Origin: Bullera alba
Taxonomy: Eukaryota; Basidiomycota; Tremellomycetes; Tremellales; Bulleraceae
Assembly (NCBI GenBank): GCA_001600095.1
Contig: BCIX01000006.1
Location: forward strand, 124,001-188,000
Length of the DNA stretch: 64,000 nt
Reading direction: 5' to 3'
Made by a program: the position numbers and the translations under genes. The notes beneath the pieces are model-generated. The model ran no database searches. It was not told where the DNA came from and saw nothing but the letters and a program-made list of their open reading frames with translations. Below are positions 45,769 to 57,450 of this stretch, one piece after another; positions within the stretch are counted from its first letter, which is position 1; every line of letters begins with the position of its first letter.

Positions 45769-46301
45769 ACAGGCGGCGACATCTGTCACTTGGACTGTAG
45801 TGCCGACGTGGCTTGTACATAGAGTATTGGAATCGGACAATGGATCGGTGATGTAGTAGACGACATTATCGTGAAAAGAGAAAGATGTCCAGCGACCAGT
45901 TGATCGGGAAGGTGAAGCAGCTGGGTGACTCGAAATACATGCTCAACAGGCGAGTACGGAGTGTGGTTAGCCGCCTGTACAAGTAGTATGGTGGCTGTCT
46001 GGCTATACAGTGATTGTAGCGGTAGCAACCCGTCCCGACGTCTTGGAGGGACAGTACACGCAGATGCGTGCTGACTGCCTGGTCACTGTAGCAGGGAGCC
46101 TCAGCAATCCAGGCCATAACGCCATCACGGTCCCTCTTGTCGCTATCAACGTCTGGCAGGCCCCCCAAGAGCGAGTGATGCGGTGTGACGGGGTCAGGCG
46201 AATGCTGAAGGCGGTGAAGGTCGAAGATGTCCAGAGCACAATGCCGACGACATTTTGGCCCCCTCTCAGCCTCGACGACCATCCCTCTTTCCCCTGTCGA
46301 C
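45769..46301. other. Intergenic, with an unexplained plus-strand open frame
   Basis: 533 bp between converging genes. A plus-strand frame (46010-46381, no ATG at its start) reads smoothly (VAVATRPDVLEGQYTQMRAD) and could be an exon spliced at a CTATACAG acceptor (46009). It overlaps the SEN15 end on the other strand and has no recognised homology. I leave it unassigned. Confidence 0.35.
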
Positions 46302-47103
46302 CTATTCGTCCGGAATGTCGGCTGGCTTGCGGATACCCTTGCTCAACCGGTAATACACCACTGTCGAGTCTGACGTCGTGATGGCGACGTAGATCATGTC
46401 TCTCTCCAATTCGGTATTGTTCTCACCCTCCGCTCCCTCCACTCCCTCTGCCAACGATTCTGCCCCTGTAACTCGCTCCCAAGACTCCTCCGATGTACCC
46501 TCCTCAGCGGTCCCACTGGCCTCCTTCTCTCGAATGGTGAGCTCCTTGGCGGTCTGTCGCTTTGCAGCTAGCTCCTTCTCGAGATCCTCTACGGCAGGAG
46601 CAAAGGGCGGCAGTGCGGGAGGAAGGGCGTCTGCGTCGAGAGATGATAATGCCTCGAAAATGGCTTTGAGGGATGATGGCTTGAGAGCGGTGGTGTGGAG
46701 CGGTAGTGGCAGTACAGCTCGCAGTGGGTCCTGAAAGGCTGTCAGCGATCTGTTCCTAGTCACCGTGGATACTTTTCAGTATGTCGCTGCCGTAGAATCA
46801 TGCCAGCTCATCGAGACTTCCCTCGCACGACCGTGGCAGATCCAAGCAATTCTTCTTAGACAGATGACGAGGATCCACTCACAGACTTCCTCTTGTGACC
46901 TATAATCACGGTCCATTCCGAGGTCAAATTGAGGACTCTCAAATCATGCCATTCCGTCGCTGCGCACATTAGAGGTTGCTCGATGATCGCAGAGTGGAGA
47001 GCTCACTCAATCCCAGATCCCTGAGGGTGGTGGTCAGTGGACCGGCCTGTACCGCTGAAGTCTGCAGCGACGCGATGACCTCTGCTGCCGGATCGAAGTG
47101 CAT
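46302..47103 (-). CDS. SEN15: tRNA-splicing endonuclease subunit Sen15
   Basis: Structural subunit of the tRNA intron endonuclease. Three exons: MHFDPAAEVIASLQTSAVQA ending LRDLG; then TEWHDLRVLNLTSEWTVIIG with HKRKS; then DPLRAVLPLPLHTTALKPSS through to KPADIPDE. The conserved Sen15 core is the W-x-D-L-n segment, the PLPLH-type loop and the final strand DMIYVAITTSDSTVVYYRLS-KG. An insertion of about 100 charged residues (Glu/Ala/Ser-rich) sits between the loop and the last strand. Start 47103 is the first ATG in frame after an upstream region open only in other frames. Gene is divergent from PDB1, with 460 bp between starts. Confidence 0.85.
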
Positions 47104-47563
47104 GGCGAAGCGTAGTGTGGGGTGGAAGGTCTGCAAGGATCAAGCAAGGATTGATATGACTACGGGACCATGGACAATTGATGGACAAGATCAGGTTGGT
47201 GGACCTGAAATATCCTTCGAAGACGCGCGCCTATGAGATCTGAGCTGGATTCCGCGAGATCGATGCCGCACGCCTGCGAGTCTGAGTTCTGTAAGGCTCG
47301 TGTAGAACCACCGCTAACTCACCCATATTGAAGCGCTGCACCCACTGAGCTAGACGCGGGATCAAACCCCACGTGTTCTCGGAACGGGGCGGATGCGAGT
47401 TCGGGGGCGGATCCCCCAACGGGCGGAAACGACGGCGGACATCGCCGCAGGAGTTTGGCCAGCTAGCAACAGGGGGTTTTCCAAACCTCTTAGCTGACCC
47501 AACAGACGATCATATCCACCTCCCACTCTACACACACTCATCCCATACCCCCTACCAACCACC

Positions 47564-49629
47564 ATGGCATCTAGAACAGCCGTGTCCAGACTGGCAAACG
47601 TCGCTTCGGCATCAAAGTCCCTCCGACCGCTTTCCACTGCTGCGACATCGAGGTTGGTCTCGAAGAATGCGCTGGCGAGCACGGCCATGGCTCGAGTGAG
47701 CAGGAGCGAGGGGAGGATGCTGGTCGGTGATGCCGCCAGACGTTATGCCAGCTCGGAGGAGGGTGGATCGACAATGGTGAGTGATACCGGGATACAGGGG
47801 GGGTATGAGAGCGAGTGATGGAGGTGGTGGGGATTGGAGGATTGCAATTGCGGCCGGACCGGGTCGACATTACTGCTGGATGATGTTGTCGACATGGTCG
47901 GAGAATCGCGGATCGTTTCCGTTGGCAAGGAGCAAAGGAGGTGGTCGGGAACGCGTGCCAATTGGCATGGTACGACAGGATCATATCCAGCGGACGCTCA
48001 GACATGGCCGATCGCGGCGTTGAGGCAACCAGCTTTACTTGGGGGTACTAAGACCTGGAAGGACAGGCTGTATTGCTCCCGATGGACTGTATGGGTTACA
48101 GAGCCGCTTCCTGTCCCGATCTTCCCCCGATCCCCCATCACGATCTGCCCGGGAGAACACCCTACTAACCCCCGTAGACCGTCCGAGAGGCCCTCAACGC
48201 CGCTATGGAGGAGGAGATGATCCGAGACGAGAACGTGTTCATCATGGGTGAGGAGGTCGGTCGATACAACGGAGCGTACAAGGTGAGTCTAGCGATCGGT
48301 AGCGGCAGCGGCAGCGGCGGTGAGCCCGGTGCGAGCTATGTGCGAGCTATGTGGGAGCTATGTGGGCGATTGACATGCCCGTCGCCTACATACCTCCAAG
48401 GGAGCGCTTGCCGCCTGCATAACTACAGATGTTGTGCCTTGGAGAGTGGTCGCTGACATGTCGCAGATCACCAAAGGTCTGCTGGACAAGTTCGGAGAGG
48501 ACCGAGTGATCGACGTGAGCACACCCCCGCTCGAATTGACAATGTGCTAAATCCATCAAGACCCCGATCACCGAGTCTGGTTTCGCTGGTATGGCCGTCG
48601 GTGCCGCTCTTTCCGGTCTCAAGCCCATTTGCGAGTTCAGTGAGTGAACAATCGTGACTCCGAAGCCGCGTCGGATGATGGGGTTGAAGCTGACCCGCCC
48701 AGTGACGTGGAACTTTGCCATGCAGGCTATTGACCAGATCGTCAACTCTGGTGGTAAAACCTACTACATGTCTGGTGGAAACGTGCCATGTCCCGTCGTG
48801 TTCCGAGGCCCGAACGGTGCCGCCGCCGGTGTCGGTGCTCAGCACTCGCAGGACTATGCCGCTTGGTACGGCAGTGTTCCCGGTCTCAAGGTCGTCTCTC
48901 CCTGGTCCGCCGCCGACTGCAAGGGTCTGATGAAGTCTGCCGTCCGGGACCCCAACGTCGTGAGTAGGGAGATATCCACCTATGAGAGCCCAAACTGACC
49001 TTGTGAACTCAGGTGTGTTTCCTCGAGAACGAGTTGATGTACGGTGTTTCGTTCCCCATGACCAAAGAGGAGATGTCGGACGACTTCCTCATCCCCATCG
49101 GAAAGGCAAAGGTCGAGAAGGAGGGAACGGACATTACCGTCGTCGCCCACTCTAAAATGGTCACCCACTCGCTCGAGGCGGCCGAGATTCTGGAGAAGGA
49201 GCAAGGAATCAAGGTCGAGGTCATCAACTTGAGGTCTATCCGACCATTGGACATTGAGACCATTATCAAATCGGTCAAGAAGACCAACCACCTGGTCACC
49301 GTCGAGGGTGGTTTCCCCGCGTTTGGTGTCGGATCCGAGATTATCGCCCAGATCTGCGAGTCTTCCGCTTTCGACTTCCTCGACGCTCCACCAGAGAGAG
49401 TCACCGGTGCCGATGTCCCAACTCCTGTCAGTGCAGCTTCCAGGCGCCGCGCGCGCCTTTCATTGCTGTAAAACCGAACCATGCTGACAATTGACGTAGT
49501 ACGCCGAGTCGCTCGAGAGCATGGCTTTCCCAGACACCTCCATCATCACCAAAGTCCTCAAGAGACACCTGTGTAGGTCGTGCACTATCTTGAGCGATTA
49601 GCGCTGACAACCGTCTAGACCGACAGTAA
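47564..49629 (+). CDS. PDB1: Pyruvate dehydrogenase E1 component, beta subunit (mitochondrial)
   Basis: Beta subunit of the E1 thiamine-diphosphate enzyme that decarboxylates pyruvate in the mitochondrial pyruvate dehydrogenase complex. The N-terminus ([20 protein letters not shown]) is a basic, Ser/Ala-rich mitochondrial presequence. Mature motifs: [167 protein letters not shown] and [20 protein letters not shown]. All are standard for the subunit, in order and full length. Eight exons or so; intron 1 (47777-48177) is 401 nt, and the last splits the penultimate codons (YRQ, TAA at 49627-49629). Confidence 0.96.
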
Positions 49630-50164
49630 GCGTTGAGAGGATTCTGGAGGGGATAGACAGGATGGGTGGTGAGGCGAAACGACCCGAGCTGGATCGCGAT
49701 TGCGTGTCAGGTTCCGTTCTCGTTCTGGTTTGTTCATGCATCAGTACTGGGACGATCGCCTTCCGACGTGTCTGGTCCAAGTTGTTGATGAGCTGCTGAG
49801 TGTACGACTGAGTAAGGGCATTGAGCAGTGACATAGATAGACAGTCTGTGATTCTCCGTCGGGTACTTTGCGGCGGAAAGCCGACTCGATGACGGATTTC
49901 ATCATCAACCCAGTCCATTGTTCTTTCACACGTCGATTCATCATCAGAGGTAGCGATTCCTCGAATCATGCGCAATTGAGCAGTGTCCAGTCCGAAGCAG
50001 GAGCCATTCGCCAGCTGCATCGCTCGTACAAGTCTCTATAGTCGACGGGCGACGCGACTCGCGACGATTCGATCGACAAAACTCGGCGGCGACAGATCAC
50101 TCGCCCTGGAAGAATACCTGCATCTTGTGATTCACTCCGACTCGACACAGCCGCTTGAAGCATA
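49630..50164. other. Intergenic
   Basis: 535 bp between two plus-strand genes. The minus-strand ORFs of 60-140 codons lack supporting features. No repeat or RNA gene seen. Confidence 0.45.
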
Positions 50165-52644
50165 ATGGCTTCCAGACCCGCCTCGAGGTGCTGCTACCAC
50201 GATTCAATCGTGGGTGAGAATGTGAGAAGACGATCGACCACGACGAGGTCCAGACATGCCTTTGATTCACGCACACGAAGCTCGACCCCGCCCTCACCGA
50301 TATCCCTCTCAGCGCTCCTCGCTCTCGCTCTGATCGCCTCCACGAGCGCGTTCACCCTCCCACCGGATAATGGCCTAGATGTGGTTTTTCTCAATCGAGA
50401 CTCGCGGTCAGAGTCCAGGTTGGACTCCGGAGAGATGGAAACTCGGGTCGATCGATGGGAAAGGGATTTGAAGAGTGGTTGGCTGGCGCGATGGCTGGCT
50501 GTGGGGGGTGAAGGGCTGGTGACAGTTCATGTGAGTCGATCCCGTGCGGAGTGCGATCTTGGATCTCTGGAAATGGGAGCCGAGGGGTGCTCAGCGGGGG
50601 GATGCTATCTCGGGCGACTGGTAGTGTCCCTGATGGAGCGGGGACCTGAATCCTGCGGTGTAGATCATTGGGACAAGCCTCACATGATTCGCTATGCTGC
50701 GAGATAGATGCTGACCCCCGTAGCTGGCCGTCGACAACTTCACCCTCCCGCACAGACCGGCCGCGTTTCCAGACTCGTTCCAGCAATCAGTTGAACTGCC
50801 CCTCGAAGGATTCTTGGTCCCATTCGCATCCCTCCTCCGGCCAGAGTTCGCTGGTACGGGTATCAACCACGCCTCGGACCGATCACATGGCTCCGAGGCA
50901 TCATACATCAACTACGAGGATATCACTTCCAGCAAGACTCAATACACCCACTATACCGGTGAAGACGATATCGACGGTCTCCACGACTCTTCCACCCAGG
51001 GCGACGGCATACGCTCCAGCGGCATCGGCAGCGTTGCCACAAACGCCTGTATACCCCCAACAACGCTCCCCCGGCGTGATCCCCCCGTGAAGCCATATCT
51101 CATCGCGCTGATAGAACGCGGTGGATGCGATTTCGCAACAAAGGTCCGTGCGGCGCAGGACAGGGGGTGTGCCGGAGTCGTGGTTGGTGACTCGAGATTG
51201 AGGGACGGGGAGACGGATGAAGAGGGGAGGAAGAGGGAGAATCTGATTACGATGTTTTCGCCCGGTGAGCAATGGTGTTTCCAGGGCGTGATCTCTTGGT
51301 CGGGTCGGCGTCGACTAAATATCGGGATGGAGGGTGGACTCTGCCACGTCGATAGCATGGCTCCAGCCTCCATTATAGAATCGTCTTGATGCCGGAGGAG
51401 GGATTCATCTTGTCATTTCTCCCGAGCCCTTCGTCCTGCTCACCCCCGATGTTGGCCCTTTGGCACTCCACTGATCATCTCCATAGAAGACACCGACAAC
51501 ATCTTCATCCCATCAGTCTTCGTCTCGAGAAACTCGTATCTCCTTCTCCGGGACCTGCTTGCAGATCACGAAGACTCCGGTCGGAGCGAGGGCAAGGGCC
51601 TATGGGTCGAGCTGGGCCGCAGTCACGACGAGGGGAGGTGAGTTCACTCTCGATCTACAGCCTACTGTAGAGGCCAGTGCTAATATTAGTTAGCACTCTG
51701 GGCAGTCTGCTGAGCTTTGCGTTGCTCATGCCGAGTCTGTTCCTCCTTGCGACCATCGGCTTCCACAGGGTCAGACTCGCTAGGTGAGCTCGTCTTTGGG
51801 GTTATGGATGAGATGACTGATACCGGTGATAGACTGCGAGAGGCAGATCGGGCGCCAGCAATTGTGGTGTTGTCACTCCCAGAGAGGATCTGGACACCTG
51901 ATATCGTCTGGGAAAAGGATTCCGACTCCGAAGGCGAGTCGCCAAAATCACCTCACTCCAAAATCGGTGCAGCGGTGGGCCTTAACGGCATCCCAGAGGG
52001 CCAGGAATCAGCGCAGCCCAACATCCCACCTCCGCCGCCCATCTCCGCGAGGGACATTCCCACTCCGCCAGTCATCGACGATACTATCCATGCAGCAGGG
52101 AGCAGCGGATCAAATGCGCCAATTGGCCCAATTGATCACGGAACGATCGCCCTGGATGATGTCGAAGCGGGTGGGACGTCGGCGAAACGACCTAGAAAGT
52201 CAAGTACGAGAAAGTACTTTGGCAAGGACGAGTGCGCGATTTGCATGGACATGTTCCAGCGCGGCGACGTCGTCAGGATACTGCCCTGCGGGCACGTGTT
52301 CCACAAGGAGGAGTGTGATGAGTGGTTGTTGAAATGGCGCAAGCTGGTGAGTCCAGCTCCTCGCTCCTTTAGGTTATATCACCGAGACAAGAAGTGATAG
52401 ATAGATTGCTGACACTATCTAGTGCCCTACGTGCCGAGCCGATGTCACCCTTCCCCCAGGGGATAATCGCGCTGGGATGACCATCACCCCGGTAAGACCT
52501 CCCGGACCTCACGGCGCAGAGGAGGTTCTGTATCGGACATACACCCAACGTGCGACTTCGGCCCTGAGGTCGGTATGGCACAAGATGTCCCGCCGACGGA
52601 TCATGCTAGGAGACGAGGTCGAATCCCAGCGCACGGGAGAGTAG
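50165..52644 (+). CDS. PA-TM-RING type E3 ubiquitin ligase
   Basis: Membrane-bound RING protein with a protease-associated (PA) domain, as in endosomal/vacuolar sorting ligases. A signal-anchor lies at about residues 46-62 (SLSALLALALIASTSAF). The lumenal PA region includes PYLIALIERGGCDFATKVRA and AQDRGCAGVVVGD, then NLITMFSPEDTDNIFIPSVF. One transmembrane helix follows (LLSFALLMPSLFLLATIGF, encoded near 51705-51770), then a Pro/Ser-rich cytosolic linker (QPNIPPPPPISARDIPTPP). The RING is CAICMDMFQRGDVVRILPCG, HVFHKEECDEWLLKWRKL, CPTCRAD. The ring spacing is H-x2-H-x3-C, one residue longer than the usual H-x2-H-x2-C. Five or six introns; TAG at 52642-52644. Confidence 0.85.
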
Positions 52645-53589
52645 AGAGATGCGCTCGGACCCAGTACGAATCTCACGGCTTGACGACTTGACGACGTGGT
52701 TCTTTCGTTGTATCTGTTCATAACTGTCTATGTACTGCCACTACTCGCCTCACTGCCCTCGACTCGATCTGCCGACTGGGAACTTGACGTCGATGGCCAC
52801 TCCGATGGCGAAGCTTCGGCGATTTGAGCCGAGTGCTTTCAAACGCCGTAGTAACTCCAGCTTCTAGCTCTGTGTGACTGATGGATTGACCTCCCGGACC
52901 GAAGAAGTGAAAGGATGCCTTTGGAACGTGAATTGAGTAGGTTCAACCTCCGAACGTCCTTTGACAGCGCGGTGTGTGTGGGCACTTGTGGGCACCTTGC
53001 CAGGCGACCGTCGGTTGTCTCCAGTCTGGCCTCTGGCTACTGGACTTCTCGATTCGCGACTATGTGCGTCCGACTGGTCAATCCAGTAGGATTTCATCAC
53101 TGCTCTTCACTCGCTCTTCCCCGCTCATCGCTCACAGCTCGTTGACTACCTCTCCAACGGAACTCCTATTGAACCTTCAGAGTTCCACGACCATCCTTTG
53201 ACCTAGCGTCCCCTGATTGATCAGATGGGACCTCATGTCTCGGAACACCAGCGAGCCCTGGGACGAGAGGGTTGAGGCACGAAACGAGGTCAGACGTTGA
53301 TCATCAGCAACAGGCAGCTGCACGACGGAGCGCCGGCAGTAAGTTAGGTTTGGCGTTGGACACGGCGACGGCGTTGATCGCGACGGGAGGCGTGGTGGTG
53401 GTGGTGATGGTGCCTGATTGCCTGTGTCGATACCTGTCAGTACCCCGCTCTAGGTTGACATCGTGCATGTCCTCGAGGGCTATAAGAAGCAGGTAAACTC
53501 TGACTTGGACCTTTGATCGTTACTCCTTTTCACAACTACTCACAGTCTCACCCCGGCACCCACTGTCTCAGCTATACTCTCATGACTCA
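52645..53589. other. Intergenic, upstream of the zinc-finger gene
   Basis: About 945 bp. No supported gene. A CAG/GTAAAC...CACAG pair at 53493-53545 could be a 5' UTR intron of the zinc-finger gene. A GGTGGTGGTGG patch lies near 53393. Confidence 0.4.
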
Positions 53590-55396
53590 ATGGTGTTGGA
53601 GGGAGGTTTTGGGGACCCCCCAGGGGATTCTCATACCGACCAAATCAATGACCCGACCCGCAGCAACCCGCCCAAAGCCAGCTCTGGCCGACGCCGGGCG
53701 TCCCACCTGTTCCCCACTTTGACGAAACCTTTCCATGAGCCGATTCACCCGTCCAGCAGCTCCATCCTCGGCCTAGGACTGCGATCGAGCTCAAACCTAG
53801 GAGCTAGCTACCTTACGCCTTCGTACCTCACGCCGTCGTACCTCCAGCCCCGGACTTCGTCCTCGTCCTCGGCGAATGTCTACCTCCCGACCTTGACCTC
53901 AAGCGGTCCAGTGCCATACCTCCCCTGGATCCCGGACCGAGCGTACGATGGACCAGAATGTTCTCCTGGGCCGGTCGGTTCGTCTCAGCCGTGGTCGTCG
54001 CCAGTGAGAAGGACCTCAAGAGAGGGTGAAGGTGATGGTCACCAGGGTCACGAGTTGGAGGGCGACTTGCACTCGATCGCGGACTTGGGTCAGTGTGATG
54101 GATGTGCGGACCATCAACATCTTGGTTACCAGGGCGGTGAGGAGTCCAGCTCGCCCCAGAAGTCACAGAACACCAGCAAGGCCGAACCATATCGACCTAC
54201 CGGTGATCGCCCCGCAATCCCCCAATCACGCTCGATCCAACCATCCAGCCAAGCCCCACGCCCCTTGCCTCTGCCCAAAGTCTCCCGCAAACGGCTCATC
54301 GCGCCCTCTCCTCACCCGCCCTCGAGCTCCATCTACCACCCATACCTCCGCAAAAAAACACTTCGCCCTTCCACCTCGTCATCCTCCACCCAAACCCCCT
54401 CGCTATTCCCCTTCTCGCAGCCCCGGCCGACTCCCGTGTCCCTCCCCCATCCGGACCCACATGTCAAATCGGGCAATGCCCTCCCCCTCGATCAGCAACT
54501 CGACCTGATCAGCATTAAACTCCCATCCCCGCCCCCTCCCGAATCCCAGATCGCACCCGTAGTCAGCGGTTGGATCCCAGTATCCCAACGGCCAATCCCG
54601 CCAAAGGTCGATCTCACGGGAGGCCCGGGAGGCATCCCCGTCCTCACCTACGACCCTTCCACCTTGATGCGGGGCGGTCTGATGGGTGACTTTGCCCCGG
54701 GGTTCCAAAGTGGACTAGGACCGGGTCCGGTGTTTCCCCAAGGACCGGTCGTGCTGCCGACCTCCACTCCTAAGGCCAGTGCTTGGGATTCAAGCAGACC
54801 CTCGCTTGATGCCCCACCGAGCATGGACCTAGTACGGCGGCTGGACAACCGCGGCGGATACGTTTCCGGGCGGAACAGGATTGCCGGGAGAGAGGTGCAG
54901 GGGGAAGAGGGGGGTATGGTGCCGACGGCTGATGCCTCCTCGGCCGACTTGGAGGAGAGATACGCCACCATCTACCCCCAGTGGCCGGTCGCTCCCGTGA
55001 GTCCAAGCTCCTCATCCTATGATACGCTCTGACGCCACACAGGTCGAGCCGAGGAGGTATCCGTGTAGCTCGTGCAAGGAGGCCTTCAAGCGCAAGGCCG
55101 ACCTAGCGGTGGGTACCGTTCCCCGCTGGCTTTGAGTGAAGATTGCTAATGATTCCTGTATAGAGACACACCCAGTCGATGCACTGTGAGTTGACTTCGT
55201 TGTGTCAGCGATGTTGCTGATCCGGGGGTAGCGGCAGCGCGGCCCTACGCTTGTGCCCTATGCGGGACGAGCTTTGTAAGTGGAGCCGATTGGTCCTAGA
55301 GTTGTATAGGGCTGACATGGGTAGTCACGCGCGGATAAGCTCCTCGCGCATACCAGGCGCAAGAGGACCTGCCTCGAGGGCAACGCCGAGAGCTGA
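53590..55396 (+). CDS. C2H2 zinc-finger protein, probable transcription factor
   Basis: A ~475-residue Ser/Pro-rich region (with LTPSY/LTPSY repeats near residues 75-85) precedes two zinc fingers spread over four short exons. Finger 1: CSSCKEAFKRKADLARHTQS then MH (C-x2-C-x12-H-x4-H). Finger 2: CALCGTSFSRADKLLAHTRR then KRTC, where the last ligand is Cys rather than His. A TGA (55394-55396) follows after LEGNAES. Introns: about 55019-55043, 55109-55164, 55187-55231 and 55278-55324. Nuclear DNA binding is inferred from the fingers. Exon-like sequence with good splice sites continues past the TGA in another frame (see findings), so the C-terminus is uncertain. Confidence 0.75.
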
Positions 55397-56328
55397 GGCC
55401 TGGGTGAGTGTGCGCAAGCGCATCGCGTTCGAGCCTCAGCCTCCGTGAATTGACTGTATGCAGGCTAGGCGTCGAGTGGGGGGACTGGAGGGCGAATGGT
55501 TCTACCTGAAAGAGCGTAAAAAATGGAGTGAGTGGCTTGGGACCCAGCGGAGACGGTTGATCGTTCGTGAGCTGACGACTGGCACTGGCAGAATCATCTG
55601 GCATGGACGAAAGGCATGAGCATCGCCCCACACTGTATCGATAGTCGAACGCACCATATGTATCCATAGCCTAGTCGTGGTTCTCTTCTGATCCGATCGT
55701 TTGCTCTCAACGCCCAACGACGTTATAGACCAAGAGCACGGGATCTAGCTAACCGCTGACCGTCACCGCGATGACCCGGGCGGCTTGCAGGCGGCCAGCA
55801 GGAGACCGCTTCAGGGTCAGCTTCCCACGGTAAACGTTAAACCCCCGCTTCGGCCTTCGGGGATTTGCGCTGTTGACGAGATTGGAATTAGCTGAGCCCG
55901 TTGCCGTCGGAAGCAGCGACTTTGGTGTTGGTAACAAGAATCGTGTCAGCGGTGTCACTCTACACGCTGTGAGCCTGTAGTCGTGCCTCGCAGCCACTGC
56001 ACCTGACGGCCGGTTGACGGTCATAAGATCTGACAGACTAATGTACACTCTGTACACTGTACAGATCCAATAGGTGATGCATAACTCGTGACAGATCGAC
56101 AGCGACAGCTCGGTGACCGAGTCCAGTGCCCCAAGTTGTCGAACGCCAAGCGGGTGTTATATCTGACAAGTGGCCCGGGTATAAGGTGCTCGAGGGTCGC
56201 TTGGTGTACTCGTACTACGGTATCACATCTCTACCTCATCGCTCATAACAGCCCCTTTGCCCCTCCTCACGTTCGGACGCTCCTCACGCTCCTCACGCTC
56301 CTCACGCTCAGCGCTCACCACGCTCGAC
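55397..56328. other. Downstream of the zinc-finger gene and promoter of the 7-helix protein
   Basis: About 930 bp. The first ~250 bp contain exon-like sequence with intron signals (see findings). A short hairpin-forming stretch (CCCCGCTTCGGCCTTCGGGG, 55845-55864) and a CTCCTCACG triplet repeat (56279-56308) just before the next start codon are visible. No RNA gene recognised. Confidence 0.4.
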
Positions 56329-57450
56329 ATGTCGACTCAGGCTCGACAGGCCACCGCGCAGATCGGGGGTATACCCACCGTCGCCGTGGACGTACCCGTC
56401 TGCGCGGTCCTCATCGCCATCTTCCTACCACTGGCAATCGCTCACATGACCCTGTTCCGGATCAACCGGCGCCGCGGGCATAAATTCCTCTTCAACTACT
56501 TTTCCTTCGGATACGCCATGACCCGGGTCGCCGCCTGCGTCTTCCGTCTCGCATGGGCCACTCGCCCGCACAACGTGGACATCAGCCTCGTCGCGTCAAT
56601 CTTCCTCAATGCGGGGATATTGATCGTGTACGTCATGAACAACGTTCTAGCCTGGAGAATGGTCCGCAGCGCCGCCCCGGCCCTCGGATGGAATCGGGTG
56701 CTGAGGAGGTATAACAAGGTGTTACTGTGGGGAGTGCTGGGATTGTTCATCCCGTTGATTGTGATCCTGGTGCTGAGGGTGAAGAAGCCGGAGCTGAAGG
56801 GGATCGTGCTGGCGAGCAAGGTGTCGTCAAGGTTGGCCACCACGTATTTCATGATCATTGCGACGCTGTCAGCGGTCTTACTGGCAGTAGCGGCGAGCGC
56901 AGCGAGCGACGCGAGGGTAGCGAGAGTAGCGAGTGAACACAGCGGAGCGAGTGTAGTGGACGGAATGGCCGGAGTGGGCGGAGTGGAGGGAGACGGAACC
57001 GTGATAGAATTCACTGTAGGCGGAGAGGACGAGAAAGCAGAAGAGGCACCAAGCCCTGACTCAATGGACCCCTTTGGCCAAGGAACATGGCGCTCGAAAG
57101 TCAACATCCTCGGCACTTCCATCGCCCTCGCCATGCTCGAAGCCGGATTCCGATGTGGGACGGCATGGGCAAAAGCCCCTTTGGCCTCGGAACCCGCTTG
57201 GTGGGATCACAAGGCCGCATTCTACTGCTTCAACTTTGGCGTCGATGTCTGTATCCTGATCCTATTACTCGTTGGTCGGATCGACAAGAGGTTTCACGTG
57301 CCGAATGGTGCCGATGGTCCCGGGTCGTATTCCCGGCCCAAGACCGGGAGCGAATTGGAGGCAGGGAAGGAGGGTAGCGAGGATGAGGGGAGAAATATCG
57401 ATGAAGGAGAGAAGGGCGACGAGGCTGGTCGAAGAGTGTCAGAGTGTTAA
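56329..57450 (+). CDS. Seven-transmembrane protein, fungal family-C-like receptor type, intronless
   Basis: 373 codons in one exon. Seven hydrophobic helices: VPVCAVLIAIFLPLAIAHM, FSFGYAMTRVAACVFRLAW, LVASIFLNAGILIVYVMNNV, VLLWGVLGLFIPLIVILVL, TTYFMIIATLSAVLLAVA, VNILGTSIALAMLEAGFRC and FYCFNFGVDVCILILLLVG. Loop 5-6 is long and acidic/glycine-rich (about 75 residues). The tail is charged (Glu/Gly/Lys). The helix pattern and motifs GYAMTRVAACVFRLAWATRP resemble a fungal family often annotated as family-C-like GPCR or DUF7702. No ligand or signalling role is established. The only ATG upstream of TM1 is at 56329 (MSTQARQATAQ), while the open frame extends back to 56257. The coding exon has no introns, unusual for this genome. 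Confidence 0.8.
   Translation: MSTQARQATAQIGGIPTVAVDVPVCAVLIAIFLPLAIAHMTLFRINRRRGHKFLFNYFSFGYAMTRVAACVFRLAWATRPHNVDISLVASIFLNAGILIVYVMNNVLAWRMVRSAAPALGWNRVLRRYNKVLLWGVLGLFIPLIVILVLRVKKPELKGIVLASKVSSRLATTYFMIIATLSAVLLAVAASAASDARVARVASEHSGASVVDGMAGVGGVEGDGTVIEFTVGGEDEKAEEAPSPDSMDPFGQGTWRSKVNILGTSIALAMLEAGFRCGTAWAKAPLASEPAWWDHKAAFYCFNFGVDVCILILLLVGRIDKRFHVPNGADGPGSYSRPKTGSELEAGKEGSEDEGRNIDEGEKGDEAGRRVSEC

Noticed and set aside
47320..47390. A tRNA A-box-like sequence (TAGCTCAGTGGG on the minus strand) near a GGTTTGATCC element
   Set aside because: I could not fold an acceptor, anticodon or T-arm with matching stems, the order of the two elements is wrong, and the later GGTTCTACAC is a poor B-box. 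Treated as chance or a very old relic.
55845..55864. A GC-rich hairpin-like stretch, considered as a terminator
   Set aside because: Factor-independent terminators are not expected in a fungal nucleus; the stem is short and isolated, so no function was assigned.
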